Positions 44,544 to 56,247 of a stretch of DNA of 64,000 bases are shown in pieces. Position 1 is the stretch's first letter. Each line of letters opens with the position of its first letter. The translations under genes were made by a program, and so were the position numbers. The notes under the pieces were generated by a model, which saw only the letters and a list, made by a program, of their open reading frames with translations, ran no database searches and had not been told where the DNA came from. Location: positions 186,001-250,000 of the forward strand of contig NZ_AGFF01000024.1 in assembly GCF_000226215.1 (NCBI RefSeq), written 5' to 3'. The DNA comes from Dietzia alimentaria 72. Lineage in GTDB: Bacteria; Actinomycetota; Actinomycetes; Mycobacteriales; Mycobacteriaceae.

Positions 44544-44636
44544 CCACCGCCGGTAGCCGGATGGTCATTGTCCGGTCAGACCTCGCCACGCACTGGTTCT
44601 GCGTCAACTATGTGGTGTGCGCCGAACCCGTGAGGC

Positions 44637-45776
44637 TTATGGCCGGACAGACAGGTCGACCTTCTGGAAGCCCTTGACGTCGGAGTAACCACACTTGGCC
44701 ATCGCGCGTCGGAGACCGCCCATGAGGTTGCGGGTCCCATCCGGGACGCTGGTCGGCCCCCTGAGAACTTCAGCCAGCGGGGCGAGCGCGGTTTCGTCAT
44801 CGATCTCGGCGACGTGCCCGCGCGGGACGTTGGGGTGAGCGGATACGGAGTCCCAGTACACGCCCCGTCCCGGGGACTCGAGAGCGCCCGCGAGCAGCGG
44901 CCCCAAGACCACGGCGTCCGCTCCGCAGGCCACAGCCCGGGCAATGTCACCGGAGGTGTAGATATCGCCGTCGGCCAGAACGTGGACGTAGCGTCCGCCC
45001 GTCTCGTCCAGGTAGTCGCGGCGAGCGGCGGCCGCGTCGGCGATCGCGGTGGCCATGTGGACCTCCATGCCGAGCACCGACCCGGTGGTGGTGACCCCTC
45101 CGACGCCGCCGTAACCGACGATCACGCCGGCGGCGCCGGTACGCATGAGATGCAGGGCGGTCTTATAGTCCACTACTCCCCCGGCGATCACCGGAACGTC
45201 CAACCCACCGATGAAATCCTTGAGATTCAGCGGGGCGTCCTCGCCACTGACGTGCTCGGCCGAGATGATCGTGCCCTGGACCACCAGCATGTCGATTCCG
45301 GCGGCAACGAGGGTCGGGGTGAGATCCCGCGCGTGCTGCGGAGAAACCCGCACGGCCACAGTAGCGCCGGATTCGCGAATTCGGCCGACAGCGGCGGTGA
45401 GGAGTTCACGGTCGATCGGGGTGCGATGAAGCTCTTGTAGGCGTGCCACCGCCCGATGTCCGGTCACGTCCTCCAATGCGATATCTCGCAACTCGGCGAT
45501 GGCCGCCGCGGGGTCGGCGTGCCGCGCCCACAGTCCCTCGCCGTTGAGGACTGCCAAACCGCCGAGTTCTGAGAACTCCACGGCCGAGTCCGGGGAGACG
45601 ACCGCGTCGGTCGGGTGCGTCATGACCGGGATATCCATCTGGTAAGCATCGATCTGCCAGGAGGTCGACACCTCCGTGGAACTACGCGTACGCCGAGAGG
45701 GGACGATGTCCACCTCTTCCAACCCGTACATCCGACGGGCTTCGCGCCCCAGTCCGATCTCCACGACATCACGCAC
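44637..45776 (-). CDS. guaB3: IMP dehydrogenase-related protein GuaB3
   Basis: A 379-residue TIM-barrel protein of the IMPDH/GMP reductase family without CBS domains. The actinobacterial GuaB3 pattern is clear (MRDVVEIGLGREARRMYGLEEVD). In true IMPDH the catalytic loop reads GPGSICTTR; here the aligned stretch GGVGGVTTTG contains no cysteine. The reported M. tuberculosis GuaB3 was not active as IMPDH, so a regulatory or different reductase role is possible. It follows guaB2 after 7 nt on the minus strand. Confidence 0.92.
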   Translation of the reverse strand: MRDVVEIGLGREARRMYGLEEVDIVPSRRTRSSTEVSTSWQIDAYQMDIPVMTHPTDAVVSPDSAVEFSELGGLAVLNGEGLWARHADPAAAIAELRDIALEDVTGHRAVARLQELHRTPIDRELLTAAVGRIRESGATVAVRVSPQHARDLTPTLVAAGIDMLVVQGTIISAEHVSGEDAPLNLKDFIGGLDVPVIAGGVVDYKTALHLMRTGAAGVIVGYGGVGGVTTTGSVLGMEVHMATAIADAAAARRDYLDETGGRYVHVLADGDIYTSGDIARAVACGADAVVLGPLLAGALESPGRGVYWDSVSAHPNVPRGHVAEIDDETALAPLAEVLRGPTSVPDGTRNLMGGLRRAMAKCGYSDVKGFQKVDLSVRP

Positions 45777-45783
45777 GATTACT

Positions 45784-47319
<1,536 letters not shown>

Positions 47320-47421
47320 TTAGCGTCCTCCTGGTGGGTCGTCTTGATGCTGAGTCCGAGGATAGTGCGTCGGGACGCCCTGACTCGAACCGTCGACCCC
47401 GCGAGCGGCCCGCGTCACGGG

Positions 47422-47427
47422 TACGGT
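47422..47427 (+). promoter_or_regulatory. Candidate -10 box, leaderless DUF5319 gene
   Basis: TACGGT, 6 nt before the GTG at 47434, with no ribosome site. Confidence 0.4.
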
Positions 47428-47433
47428 GGTGCC

Positions 47434-47859
47434 GTGAACGATCCCCTTCGGCACGGAATGCCGCCCGACCCGTTCGCTGGTGACCCAAACGACCCGGCCG
47501 CGGAGCTGGCCGGGCTCGACCCCATCGATGACGATATGCAGTCCGCCCCGCTCGATGCGGACGAGCGCCGCGCCATCGAGGAGGACCTGGCGGACCTCGC
47601 GGAATTTCGTCAACTCCTGGCCCCGATCGGGGTCAAGGGCGTCGCTGTTCAGTGCGAGGACTGCTCGGACGAGCATTACCACGAGTGGGACATGCTTCGG
47701 GCAAACCTAATGCAGCTGCTCCAGGACGGCGCACTCTTGCCGCACGAGCCAGCGTTCGATCCAATCCCGGAGGACTACGTGACGTGGGAATACTGCCGGG
47801 GCTACGCCGACGCGGTCCGCGCAATGCGTCCTCCGCGCAAACTGAACTGGCGGCGCTGA
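47434..47859 (+). CDS. DUF5319 family protein
   Basis: A 141-residue cytoplasmic, acidic protein found between guaB2 and rsdA-sigD in many actinobacteria (Rv3412 in M. tuberculosis). The central motif VQCEDCSDEHYHEWDML has two cysteines and a His cluster that could bind metal; the C-terminal DYVTWEYCRGYADAVR is typical. The function is unknown. I take the GTG at 47434; TACGGT 6 nt upstream supports a leaderless start. Confidence 0.85.
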   Translation: MNDPLRHGMPPDPFAGDPNDPAAELAGLDPIDDDMQSAPLDADERRAIEEDLADLAEFRQLLAPIGVKGVAVQCEDCSDEHYHEWDMLRANLMQLLQDGALLPHEPAFDPIPEDYVTWEYCRGYADAVRAMRPPRKLNWRR

Positions 47860-47906
47860 CGGCGGATCCGTCTTCCAACGGACTGTCCCCGCACCCACGA
47901 GCTACA

Positions 47907-47947
47907 GAACCGACCCCCGACCTCGACAAGAGGACGGGGGTCGGTTC
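47907..47947. terminator. Bidirectional terminator hairpin
   Basis: A perfect 13-bp stem: GAACCGACCCCCG (47907-47919) with CGGGGGTCGGTTC (47935-47947), loop 15 nt. It lies between the convergent DUF5319 gene and rsdA and can serve both. No T-tract, as is common in high-GC actinobacteria. Confidence 0.8.
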
Positions 47948-48002
47948 CCTGTGAGCGACATCAGCGTGATCGCCCGGTCGTAACGACCGGGCTCACCGGC
48001 GC

Positions 48003-49040
48003 TCAATTGGTCGGCGTCACCGACCGTGATGGCGGCTGCGGGTTGCTCTTGGACTCCTGCGTCTGCGTGGGCACCTGCGTCACTGTGGTGCGGGTCGGCG
48101 CGGGCGACTGCTGCTGGACGGGGGTGTCATCGTCGATGTCCTGGCTCGGCCGGCCAGTCGTCGGCGCCAGGAAGTCCTGCAGTCGTTTCGTGTCGATCGG
48201 GATCTGGAGTGTCGTGGAAATTCGCAATCCGTCGAGTGGCAGCGGCACCACCGGCATGCCAGGTCGAGGGGGTGGCATCAGGTTGGAGGGCACGGGGACC
48301 GGCGCCCCCGGCACGAGAGTCGCCGCGCCTGGAAGTGGCTGCGGTTTGGGGGCAGGCTCCGGGGCCGGTGCCGGCGCCGGCGACGGCACCGAGCTCGGGG
48401 TTACGCGACTCAGATCCCGTTTGATGGCGTCCCTGCGCTTCATCAACTCGACACGCTCCGAGGCGTCGGAGACCTCGTCGAGCCGGTCGGAGACCTCTCC
48501 CAGCAGCTTCTCCGCCTTGTCCCTGTCGCCCTCGCGGGCTGCCAGATCCGCCGCGGTCAGATGTTCGCTGAGGTCGCTGACCAGCTCTACGTCGCCTGCG
48601 CGATCAGAGAAAATCGTTTTGGACACGCCCCACAGTGGGTCTCCCGGCATGGCACTGTGCGCCGCGACCGAGAGCCCGCCCACGAGGACAACCGCCACTG
48701 CTGCGGCCCCCGTCACTGCCTGCCACAGCGCGGGGCGTTGCCCGTGGTGGTGTTCGCCCGCCTTGGCCCAGCCGCGACGCGGCCACAACCGTGAGACATT
48801 CGGGGCGAGGGCGACTTCGACTTCCTCGTCGCTCGGCAGAGCGGGAAGATCCCCTGCATCGACCTCGGCACGCCATCCGGCGAGCAGTGCGACCAGTGGA
48901 TCGTCGTCGAGAGGGTGCTCGCCGCGACCCAGCGCGTTGAGGAGCTCGTCGTCACGGTCGACCTCTACGGGGTCCACATCGTGCTCATCGAGCGAGGCGG
49001 CATCGTCCCCTGTGCCGGGTTCGACATCGTCGTCGTTCAT
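48003..49040 (-). CDS. rsdA: Anti-sigma-D factor RsdA
   Basis: A single-pass membrane protein of 345 residues that holds SigD inactive. The acidic N-terminus (about 1-80, PVEVDRDDELLNALGRGEHP) is the sigma-binding part. A membrane helix (VTGAAAVAVVLVGGLSVAA) follows near residue 115-135. The outer part has a short helical domain (AREGDRDKAEKLLGEVSDRLD) and a long Pro/Thr/Gln-rich tail. The ATG at 49040 overlaps the sigD stop by ATGA, better than the ATG two codons earlier. Matches Rv3413c in position and layout. Confidence 0.88.
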   Translation of the reverse strand: MNDDDVEPGTGDDAASLDEHDVDPVEVDRDDELLNALGRGEHPLDDDPLVALLAGWRAEVDAGDLPALPSDEEVEVALAPNVSRLWPRRGWAKAGEHHHGQRPALWQAVTGAAAVAVVLVGGLSVAAHSAMPGDPLWGVSKTIFSDRAGDVELVSDLSEHLTAADLAAREGDRDKAEKLLGEVSDRLDEVSDASERVELMKRRDAIKRDLSRVTPSSVPSPAPAPAPEPAPKPQPLPGAATLVPGAPVPVPSNLMPPPRPGMPVVPLPLDGLRISTTLQIPIDTKRLQDFLAPTTGRPSQDIDDDTPVQQQSPAPTRTTVTQVPTQTQESKSNPQPPSRSVTPTN

Positions 49041-49618
49041 CGCCATCGCTCCTCTCCGTCATTCTCGATCTTTGCCCGGAGTTGCTTCATCGCCCGGTGC
49101 TGCGCGACGCGCACGGCTCCGGCCGTGCTGTCGACGATCTCCGCGGTCTCCTCGGCTGACAGACCCACCACGACCCGAAGTCGGATGATCTCGCGCTGCT
49201 TCTCCGGCAGGGTTGCCAGGAGTTGAGTCATCGCTTTGGTCACCTCGCCGTCGAGTATGTGGTCTTCGGGCCCTGTGTCCGTCGAGAGCACCTCGGGGAG
49301 GTACTCCACGGGATCGGACTTGTTCCGTGCGGCGCCCCTGTGGGCGTCCGCGACCTTGTGGGCCGCGATCCCGTACACGAAGGCCATGAAGGGTCTTCCC
49401 TGGTCCCGATACCCCGGCAGAGCCGAGAGCACCGCGATCAGAATCTCCTGGGTTACATCGTCAACAGACAGGTTGGCTCTCTCCGCGCCTCCGACCCGGG
49501 AGCGGCAATACCGCACCACTCCGGGCCGCACGAGTTCCAGCACGCGCGCGGCCGCGGTGCGGTCGCCCTTGACCGCGGCTGTCACGGCGAGTTCTAACTC
49601 GTCTGCTGTACCTGTCAT
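49037..49618 (-). CDS. sigD: ECF RNA polymerase sigma factor SigD
   Basis: An extracytoplasmic-function sigma factor of 193 residues as annotated from the ATG at 49618. Region 2 (SVDDVTQEILIAVLSALPGYRDQGRPFMAFVYGIAAHKVAD, quoted in part) melts the -10, and region 4 (LPEKQREIIRLRVVVGLSAEETAEIVD) reads the -35. It is followed by its anti-sigma gene. A SigD-type promoter (GTAACG-N16-CGAT) ends on the start codon itself, which suggests autoregulation but also that a downstream GTG at 49585 could be the start of messages from this promoter. Confidence 0.92.
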   Translation of the reverse strand: MTGTADELELAVTAAVKGDRTAAARVLELVRPGVVRYCRSRVGGAERANLSVDDVTQEILIAVLSALPGYRDQGRPFMAFVYGIAAHKVADAHRGAARNKSDPVEYLPEVLSTDTGPEDHILDGEVTKAMTQLLATLPEKQREIIRLRVVVGLSAEETAEIVDSTAGAVRVAQHRAMKQLRAKIENDGEERWR

Positions 49619-49642
49619 CGAATTAGGGAGCCCACTCGTTAC
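49617..49642 (-). promoter_or_regulatory. Candidate SigD-dependent promoter of sigD
   Basis: On the minus strand, GTAACG (49642-49637), 16 nt, then CGAT (49620-49617). This matches the SigD consensus reported for M. tuberculosis and corynebacteria. The -10 overlaps the annotated ATG at 49618 by two bases. Confidence 0.6.
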
Positions 49643-49786
49643 ACGGGTGTGGTACGGGGGCGCGGCCTTTCTCTCGGGGATGCGACGGTGGTCGCGGCGG
49701 ATCTCACGCCGGGTCCGCGGACGGACCTCGAGGTGGCGTTCGTTCAGATTAGGCGCGTTACTCCTGGGACTGAGCGGTACTCATGA

Positions 49787-49812
49787 GGGGCCCAGCGTAA
49801 CCGCTGGGCCCC
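49787..49812. terminator. Hairpin between sigD and groEL
   Basis: A perfect 11-bp stem GGGGCCCAGCG / CGCTGGGCCCC with loop TAAC. It lies 85 nt beyond the groEL stop on the minus strand, possibly a back-up terminator. Confidence 0.65.
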
Positions 49813-49846
49813 GTCCGGGACCACACCACAGCCCGGGTACGGCGTC

Positions 49847-49881
49847 GGGCCCTGTCCTCCACCGCGCGGAGGACAGGGCCC
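49847..49881. terminator. groEL terminator hairpin
   Basis: A perfect 14-bp stem GGGCCCTGTCCTCC (49847-49860) with GGAGGACAGGGCCC (49868-49881), loop 7 nt, 15 nt beyond the groEL stop codon. Confidence 0.8.
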
Positions 49882-49896
49882 AGAGTTCACGATCGG

Positions 49897-51636
<1,740 letters not shown>

Positions 51637-51641
51637 TCACG

Positions 51642-51929
51642 TCAGTCGATGACCGCGAGAACGTCGCGCGAGGAAAGGATCAGGTAGTCCTTGCCCTCGT
51701 ACTTGATCTCGGTGCCGCCGTACTTGGAGTAGATGACCTTGTCACCCTCCTCGATGTCCATGGGAATGCGGTCGCCGTCCTCGTCGAAGCGGCCCTTGCC
51801 GACCGCGACGACGGTGCCCTCCTGGGGCTTCTCCTTGGCGGTGTCCGGAATGACGAGGCCGGATGCCGTAGTGGTCTCGGCAGCAGTGGCCTCGACGAGA
51901 ATCTTGTCCTCAAGCGGCTTGATCGCCAC
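51642..51929 (-). CDS. groES: Co-chaperonin GroES (10 kDa)
   Basis: A 95-residue co-chaperonin that caps the GroEL ring. The sequence is typical: [20 protein letters not shown] at the N-terminus, the mobile loop [14 protein letters not shown] that contacts GroEL, and [15 protein letters not shown] near the end. It is the first gene of the heat-shock operon, preceded by a CIRCE operator about 94 nt upstream. Confidence 0.97.
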   Translation of the reverse strand: MAIKPLEDKILVEATAAETTTASGLVIPDTAKEKPQEGTVVAVGKGRFDEDGDRIPMDIEEGDKVIYSKYGGTEIKYEGKDYLILSSRDVLAVID

Positions 51930-52022
51930 GATGGATCCTCCGTGTGTAGATGACTGGTGTGTTCTGAGGGGCCGGGCGCCGGAGGGCGTCGTCGCGGGTG
52001 ACGCGGCCGGTGTCCATGCCTA

Positions 52023-52049
52023 TTGGCACTCTATATGCGCGAGTGCCAG
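52023..52049. promoter_or_regulatory. CIRCE operator (HrcA binding site)
   Basis: TTGGCACTC-N9-GAGTGCCAG closely matches the CIRCE consensus TTAGCACTC-N9-GAGTGCTAA. The inverted repeat is intact: the CTC/GAG and TGGCACTC/GAGTGCCA arms pair perfectly. It is located upstream of groES on the minus strand, so HrcA repression relieved by heat is expected. Confidence 0.9.
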
Positions 52050-52127
52050 CACTCAAGTGTCTCGGGTGCCCGATCGGCCGGATTTCGCCGGTGGCGAGCA
52101 CGCGACATCGCCCTTGCGGCAATGGGT

Positions 52128-53165
52128 TCACCTGACCTGGGTCACCCCGACCGGCAGTCCCGGATCGGCGGCCACCGTCAGCGCACTGGGCGCGGCACCT
52201 ACTGCGAGCAGCGCGGAGGCCACCCCCACCACCATCGCCCCATTGTCTGTGCACAGCCGCGGACGCGGGACCCGCAAGGTGATACCGGCGTTGGCGCAGC
52301 GCTCCGCCGCCAGTTCCCGCAGGCGGGAGTTCGCCGCAACCCCTCCCCCGATGAGCAGGGTCTCCACACCCAGATCGGTGCAGGCGCGGACCGCCTTCAT
52401 GGTCAGCACGTCGACCACGGCCTCCTGGAACGACGCGGCCACGTCGGCCACCTCGATCTGCTCGGAGTCACGTTCAGCCGCCTCGATCCTTCGGGCCACC
52501 GAGGTCTTGAGCCCCGAGAAAGAGAAGTCGTGTCGCGCATCCCGCGGTCCCGTCATCCCGCGCGGGAAGACGATCGCGCGCGGATCGCCGGTGGCCGCGA
52601 GCCTGTCGATGACAGGCCCGCCCGGGTAGCCGAGGCCCAGAAGCCGCGCGACCTTGTCGTAGGCTTCGCCGGCCGCGTCGTCGACGGTGGAGCCGAGTTC
52701 CTCCACCTGGTCGGTCAGCGAGCGCACGTGCAAGAGCTGAGTGTGGCCGCCAGAGACGAGCAGCGCCACGCATTCGCGCAGAGGCCCGCCGTCGAAACCG
52801 GCCACGGCCACGTGCCCCACCAGGTGGTTGACCGCATAGAAGGGCGCGCCCCACGCCGCCGCGTACGCCTTTGCAGCCGAAGAACCGACCAGTAGCGCCC
52901 CCGAGAGGCCTGGACCGATCGTGGCGGCCACTGCGTCAGGGCGTTCCACCCCCGCCTCGGCAAGCGCGGCGCGGACCGTGGGCACCAGTGCCTCGAGATG
53001 CGCTCGGGATGCGATCTCCGGCACCACCCCGCCGAACCGTGCGTGCTCGGACATGGACGAGGCGACCACGTCGGACAGCAGTTCCGCGCTCCCGTCGTCG
53101 TGCACACGGGCCACGGCCACGCCGGTCTCGTCGCACGAACTCTCGATCCCCATGACGGTTCTCAT
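52128..53165 (-). CDS. tsaD: tRNA threonylcarbamoyladenosine transferase TsaD
   Basis: Transfers the threonylcarbamoyl group to A37 of ANN-decoding tRNAs. It is a 345-residue Kae1/Gcp-type ASKHA ATPase. [13 protein letters not shown] opens the fold; [18 protein letters not shown] is the family block; metal-binding His114 and His118 (NHLVGHVA) are present. It works with TsaB and TsaE, encoded upstream in the same operon. Start ATG overlaps the rimI stop by 4 nt. Confidence 0.95.
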   Translation of the reverse strand: MRTVMGIESSCDETGVAVARVHDDGSAELLSDVVASSMSEHARFGGVVPEIASRAHLEALVPTVRAALAEAGVERPDAVAATIGPGLSGALLVGSSAAKAYAAAWGAPFYAVNHLVGHVAVAGFDGGPLRECVALLVSGGHTQLLHVRSLTDQVEELGSTVDDAAGEAYDKVARLLGLGYPGGPVIDRLAATGDPRAIVFPRGMTGPRDARHDFSFSGLKTSVARRIEAAERDSEQIEVADVAASFQEAVVDVLTMKAVRACTDLGVETLLIGGGVAANSRLRELAAERCANAGITLRVPRPRLCTDNGAMVVGVASALLAVGAAPSALTVAADPGLPVGVTQVR

Positions 53166-53764
53166 GAGCCGAACCCCTCTCGTCTGTCGGGTGGTCCAGC
53201 GCTGGTTCCGGATCGGGAGGCGCCCCCACCGCTGCCAGCCACCTCACCGCGGTCCCCGGTGACTCCGCGCCGCCCTGTTCTGTCGCGCGAACGCGCGGGA
53301 CGCGTCATAAGGTAGGCGTCGGCCATGCTGGGCCGGTAATAACGGGGGCGCACGCCCACGATCTCGAAGCCGTGGGCCTCATACAGGGTGCGTGCGGGGA
53401 TGTTGTCGGTGCGGACGTCCAGCACCACGGGCGCGCCCTCGGCGTCGGCCACGTCGATCATCCGCAGCAGTAACGTTCGCCCGATTCCGAGCCCCTGGTG
53501 GTCCGGGTCCACGCCGATGGTGTGCACCTCGAACTCCTGGTCGCCCGCTCGCCCGAGGGCGGCCAGGACCGCGTAGCCGATCAGCTGTCCGTGGAGTCGG
53601 GCCGCGAAGCACGTGGTGTGCCGCGATCCGATCTCCGAGAGGAATGCCGCGGCGGACCAGGGTCCGTCACCGGCGAACAGCACCGTCTCGAGTTGGGCGC
53701 AGTGCACAGCGTCGTCGGCTACCAGATGGTCGTAGACGACAGAGGTCGGGCCGACGCCGATCAC
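53162..53764 (-). CDS. rimI: Ribosomal-protein-alanine-type N-acetyltransferase RimI
   Basis: A GNAT acetyltransferase of 200 residues that acetylates N-terminal residues of proteins. The acetyl-CoA site is [14 protein letters not shown], and the C-terminal strand [17 protein letters not shown] is typical of RimI. About 45 extra C-terminal residues, rich in Arg, Gly and Ser, extend beyond the fold. It overlaps tsaB and tsaD by 4 nt on each side, the conserved actinobacterial order tsaE-tsaB-rimI-tsaD. Confidence 0.92.
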   Translation of the reverse strand: MIGVGPTSVVYDHLVADDAVHCAQLETVLFAGDGPWSAAAFLSEIGSRHTTCFAARLHGQLIGYAVLAALGRAGDQEFEVHTIGVDPDHQGLGIGRTLLLRMIDVADAEGAPVVLDVRTDNIPARTLYEAHGFEIVGVRPRYYRPSMADAYLMTRPARSRDRTGRRGVTGDRGEVAGSGGGASRSGTSAGPPDRREGFGS

Positions 53765-54501
53765 CGGTCGAGTCCTTGCAGCGCGGAGGACGGTTCGCTC
53801 CGTCGGGGCGGCACCGCGTCGGGACGGCGTAGATAGAGCGGTTCGAGCGGGGCGGGGGTCACGCCGGCGAGCAGGTCGGGTGCGGCAACCGTGACCAGCC
53901 CCGCGGGGTCGGGCGCGGTCACCGCTTCTAGCCCCGGGGCGACGGTGACCACGGCGGTCTCGCCACCCGGGCCGGTGCGGCTCCTGACCTCACGCAGTCG
54001 AACGGGGTCGCCGACGCCCTGCACCCCCTGACCGAACTCGATGTCCGCGGCCGGCCCCACCGTGGGGCCGGAGATCCGCCCGCCCTCCGGGGAGTAGTGC
54101 GCGTGGTAGGCCTCGCGCCGACGGGCATCGGTGACGACGACGAGGTCGCCGGTCGCTCCGGCGGCGCGCGCGCGGGCGGCCAGCCCATCGAGCGAACAGA
54201 TCCCGTGGACCGGCTTTCCGATGGCATCGGCGAACGCCGCGGCGGTGACCATCCCGACCCGCAGTCCGGTGAACGGGCCCGGCCCGATTCCCACCACCAC
54301 GGCGTCGAGCTCGTCCGGCGTGACGCCCACCTCGGTTAGGCACTCCAGGATGTGAGGGGTCAACAATTCGGCGTGGGCCCGGGCGTCCTCGGTCACGCGC
54401 ATGGCGAGGGTCTCGACCGCGGGGCCGGCGTCGCCGGAGGTGAGCCTGCAGACTCCCGCGGTCACGAAGGGGGTGGAGGTGTCTACGGCTAGGACGAGCA
54501 C
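53761..54501 (-). CDS. tsaB: tRNA threonylcarbamoyladenosine biosynthesis protein TsaB
   Basis: The scaffold partner of TsaD in t6A synthesis, 246 residues, an inactive ASKHA-fold relative. The N-terminal LVLAVDTSTPFVTAGV and the block VVVGIGPGPFTGLRVGMVTA are diagnostic. It lacks the metal-binding histidines of TsaD, as expected. It starts 4 nt after tsaE ends and overlaps rimI by ATGA. Confidence 0.92.
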   Translation of the reverse strand: MLVLAVDTSTPFVTAGVCRLTSGDAGPAVETLAMRVTEDARAHAELLTPHILECLTEVGVTPDELDAVVVGIGPGPFTGLRVGMVTAAAFADAIGKPVHGICSLDGLAARARAAGATGDLVVVTDARRREAYHAHYSPEGGRISGPTVGPAADIEFGQGVQGVGDPVRLREVRSRTGPGGETAVVTVAPGLEAVTAPDPAGLVTVAAPDLLAGVTPAPLEPLYLRRPDAVPPRRSEPSSALQGLDR

Positions 54502-54505
54502 GAGG

Positions 54506-55018
54506 TCAGGTTACCGCCGGGGCGGCCCCCGGGCCGCCCCGGTGCCAGGTCGCGGAACGGACCTCGGTGTCCGGACGGCGTTGCAGGGTGACCACCAGCG
54601 GATCCTCGACGAGGGAGTCCACAAACCCGGCACCCCACTCCACCACCACCACGTCGCCGTCGAGTGCGGAATCCAGGTCCAGGGACTCGAGCTGGTCGGC
54701 CAGATCCCCCGCACCCGGCTGCTGCCCGTCCGGGTCGTGCACTCCGAGGAGTCGGTACGCGTCCACGTGGACGAGTCCCGGCCCGTCGGGGTCCACAGGA
54801 GCGTGCCGACGCGCGATGACGAAAGTCGGAGAAGTGACCCGACCGCGGACCCCGAGTCCGGTGGCTATGCCGGTCGTCAGCGCGGTCTTCCCCGCGCCCA
54901 GGGGGCCGTCGAGCACCACCACGTCTCCGGCCCGCAACAGGCCTGCCAGTTCGACGCCGAGCGAGTGGGTGTCCTCGACTGTCGGCAGGTCGCGCCGTCC
55001 CTGTTCGTCGATCGTCAC
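54506..55018 (-). CDS. tsaE: tRNA threonylcarbamoyladenosine biosynthesis ATPase TsaE
   Basis: A P-loop ATPase that regulates the TsaB-TsaD complex, 170 residues. The Walker A is DGPLGAGKTALT (38-45 core), followed by GRVTSPTFVIARRH. The Asp-rich segment HVDAYRLLGVHDPD is the family switch region. It starts with GTG at 55018, overlapping the stop of the alpha/beta hydrolase gene by GTGA. Confidence 0.92.
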   Translation of the reverse strand: MTIDEQGRRDLPTVEDTHSLGVELAGLLRAGDVVVLDGPLGAGKTALTTGIATGLGVRGRVTSPTFVIARRHAPVDPDGPGLVHVDAYRLLGVHDPDGQQPGAGDLADQLESLDLDSALDGDVVVVEWGAGFVDSLVEDPLVVTLQRRPDTEVRSATWHRGGPGAAPAVT

Positions 55019-56247
55019 GCCCGGCCGTCCGCGACGGTCTCGCCTCTGCGCTCTCGCTCACGCCAACCGATGATCGCGTCAGCCACCAGGTCGCCAAGCA
55101 CCTCGGAGACGTGTGCGGGCTCCTCCAACATCACCATGTGCCCCGTGCCCGGGACCACAACGAACTCGGCGTCAGGGAGTTCCTCGACGATGTCCACCGA
55201 CCGGTCCAGCGGGGTCAACAGGTCACGGTCGCCGCACAGCACCGTGGTGCGCACGTCACGGAGGACGTGCATGGACGCCGACTCGTCGTGCTGGGTGAGG
55301 GTCTCGAAGAAGTTGGCGATGGTCAGTACGTCGGTGGACGCGATGAGCCGGTCCACGAACCGCGCCACCGTCGGACTCGTCCTGGCGGGGTCACCGAACG
55401 AGCCCCCGTAGATGAAGGGCGAGATGATCGCGCCGAGAGCCCTTCGCCCGCCGGTGAACACGCCAGGGGTACGGGACGCGAGTCTGGCGACTCGTGCCAT
55501 CGCCTTGCTGTCGAGAACCGCGCCCAGGCCGGCCTCGGAGAGTTCGGCCATCGCCGTGGCCACCAGCCCCACTCCCATGATCCGGTCGTGGACGATCTGC
55601 GGGTGCCGGGAGGCAAAGCCCATCACCGACATCCCGCCCATCGAATGACCGATCGCCACGACCGGGCCCGTCGGCGCCGTCGCGTTGATCACCGTGGAGA
55701 GGTCGGACGCGAGCTGGGCGATCGTCGAGTTCTCACGTGTGCTCTTCCCGCTGAGACCGTGGCCTCGCTGGTCGTAGAAGACCATCCGGATCTCGGAACC
55801 GAACCGGTCTTGCAGGTGCCGACGCTGGAAGTGCCAGGTATCCATGGACAGGGTGTAGCCGTGCGCAAAGACGACGGTCATGGGCGCATCGGTCGGTCCG
55901 GCCTCCCGCACCGCCAACGGGACTCCGTCGCTGGCGGCGACCATCGAGCCGCGATCCACGCCGAGCTCCGTCATATCCTCGGCCGCCCATGGGTCCGAGG
56001 CCCGACGGCCCGGCAGCAGGGTGCCGACGGAGCCGATGGTCGCGGCACCGAGTGCGCTGAGTCCGGCCGCCAGTCCCCCCGGCGTGCGGATCTGGTCAGC
56101 GACCGCCTCGGCGTCATCCGGCCCGGCCCCGACGAGTTCAGGCGACCGGACCTCGACCGGATCTTCACCCGTCGACCGGGTGGGCTGGCGGGGCAACCGC
56201 ATCCGGGGTCTGCCCCGGCGGCCCGTGGTGTCGTCGTCCTGGCTCAT
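55015..56247 (-). CDS. Alpha/beta-fold hydrolase
   Basis: A 410-residue serine hydrolase, probably an esterase or lipase. After about 110 N-terminal residues without a fold match, the catalytic domain starts at VVFAHGYTLSMDTW (oxyanion region). The nucleophile elbow is GHSMGGMSVMG, the acid is in LCGDRDLLTP and the His in VPGTGHMVMLEEP. All three catalytic positions are intact. The ATG at 56247 overlaps the alr stop by ATGA, and its stop overlaps tsaE, so it is fully embedded in the alr-tsa operon. Substrate unknown. Confidence 0.88.
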   Translation of the reverse strand: MSQDDDTTGRRGRPRMRLPRQPTRSTGEDPVEVRSPELVGAGPDDAEAVADQIRTPGGLAAGLSALGAATIGSVGTLLPGRRASDPWAAEDMTELGVDRGSMVAASDGVPLAVREAGPTDAPMTVVFAHGYTLSMDTWHFQRRHLQDRFGSEIRMVFYDQRGHGLSGKSTRENSTIAQLASDLSTVINATAPTGPVVAIGHSMGGMSVMGFASRHPQIVHDRIMGVGLVATAMAELSEAGLGAVLDSKAMARVARLASRTPGVFTGGRRALGAIISPFIYGGSFGDPARTSPTVARFVDRLIASTDVLTIANFFETLTQHDESASMHVLRDVRTTVLCGDRDLLTPLDRSVDIVEELPDAEFVVVPGTGHMVMLEEPAHVSEVLGDLVADAIIGWRERERRGETVADGRA

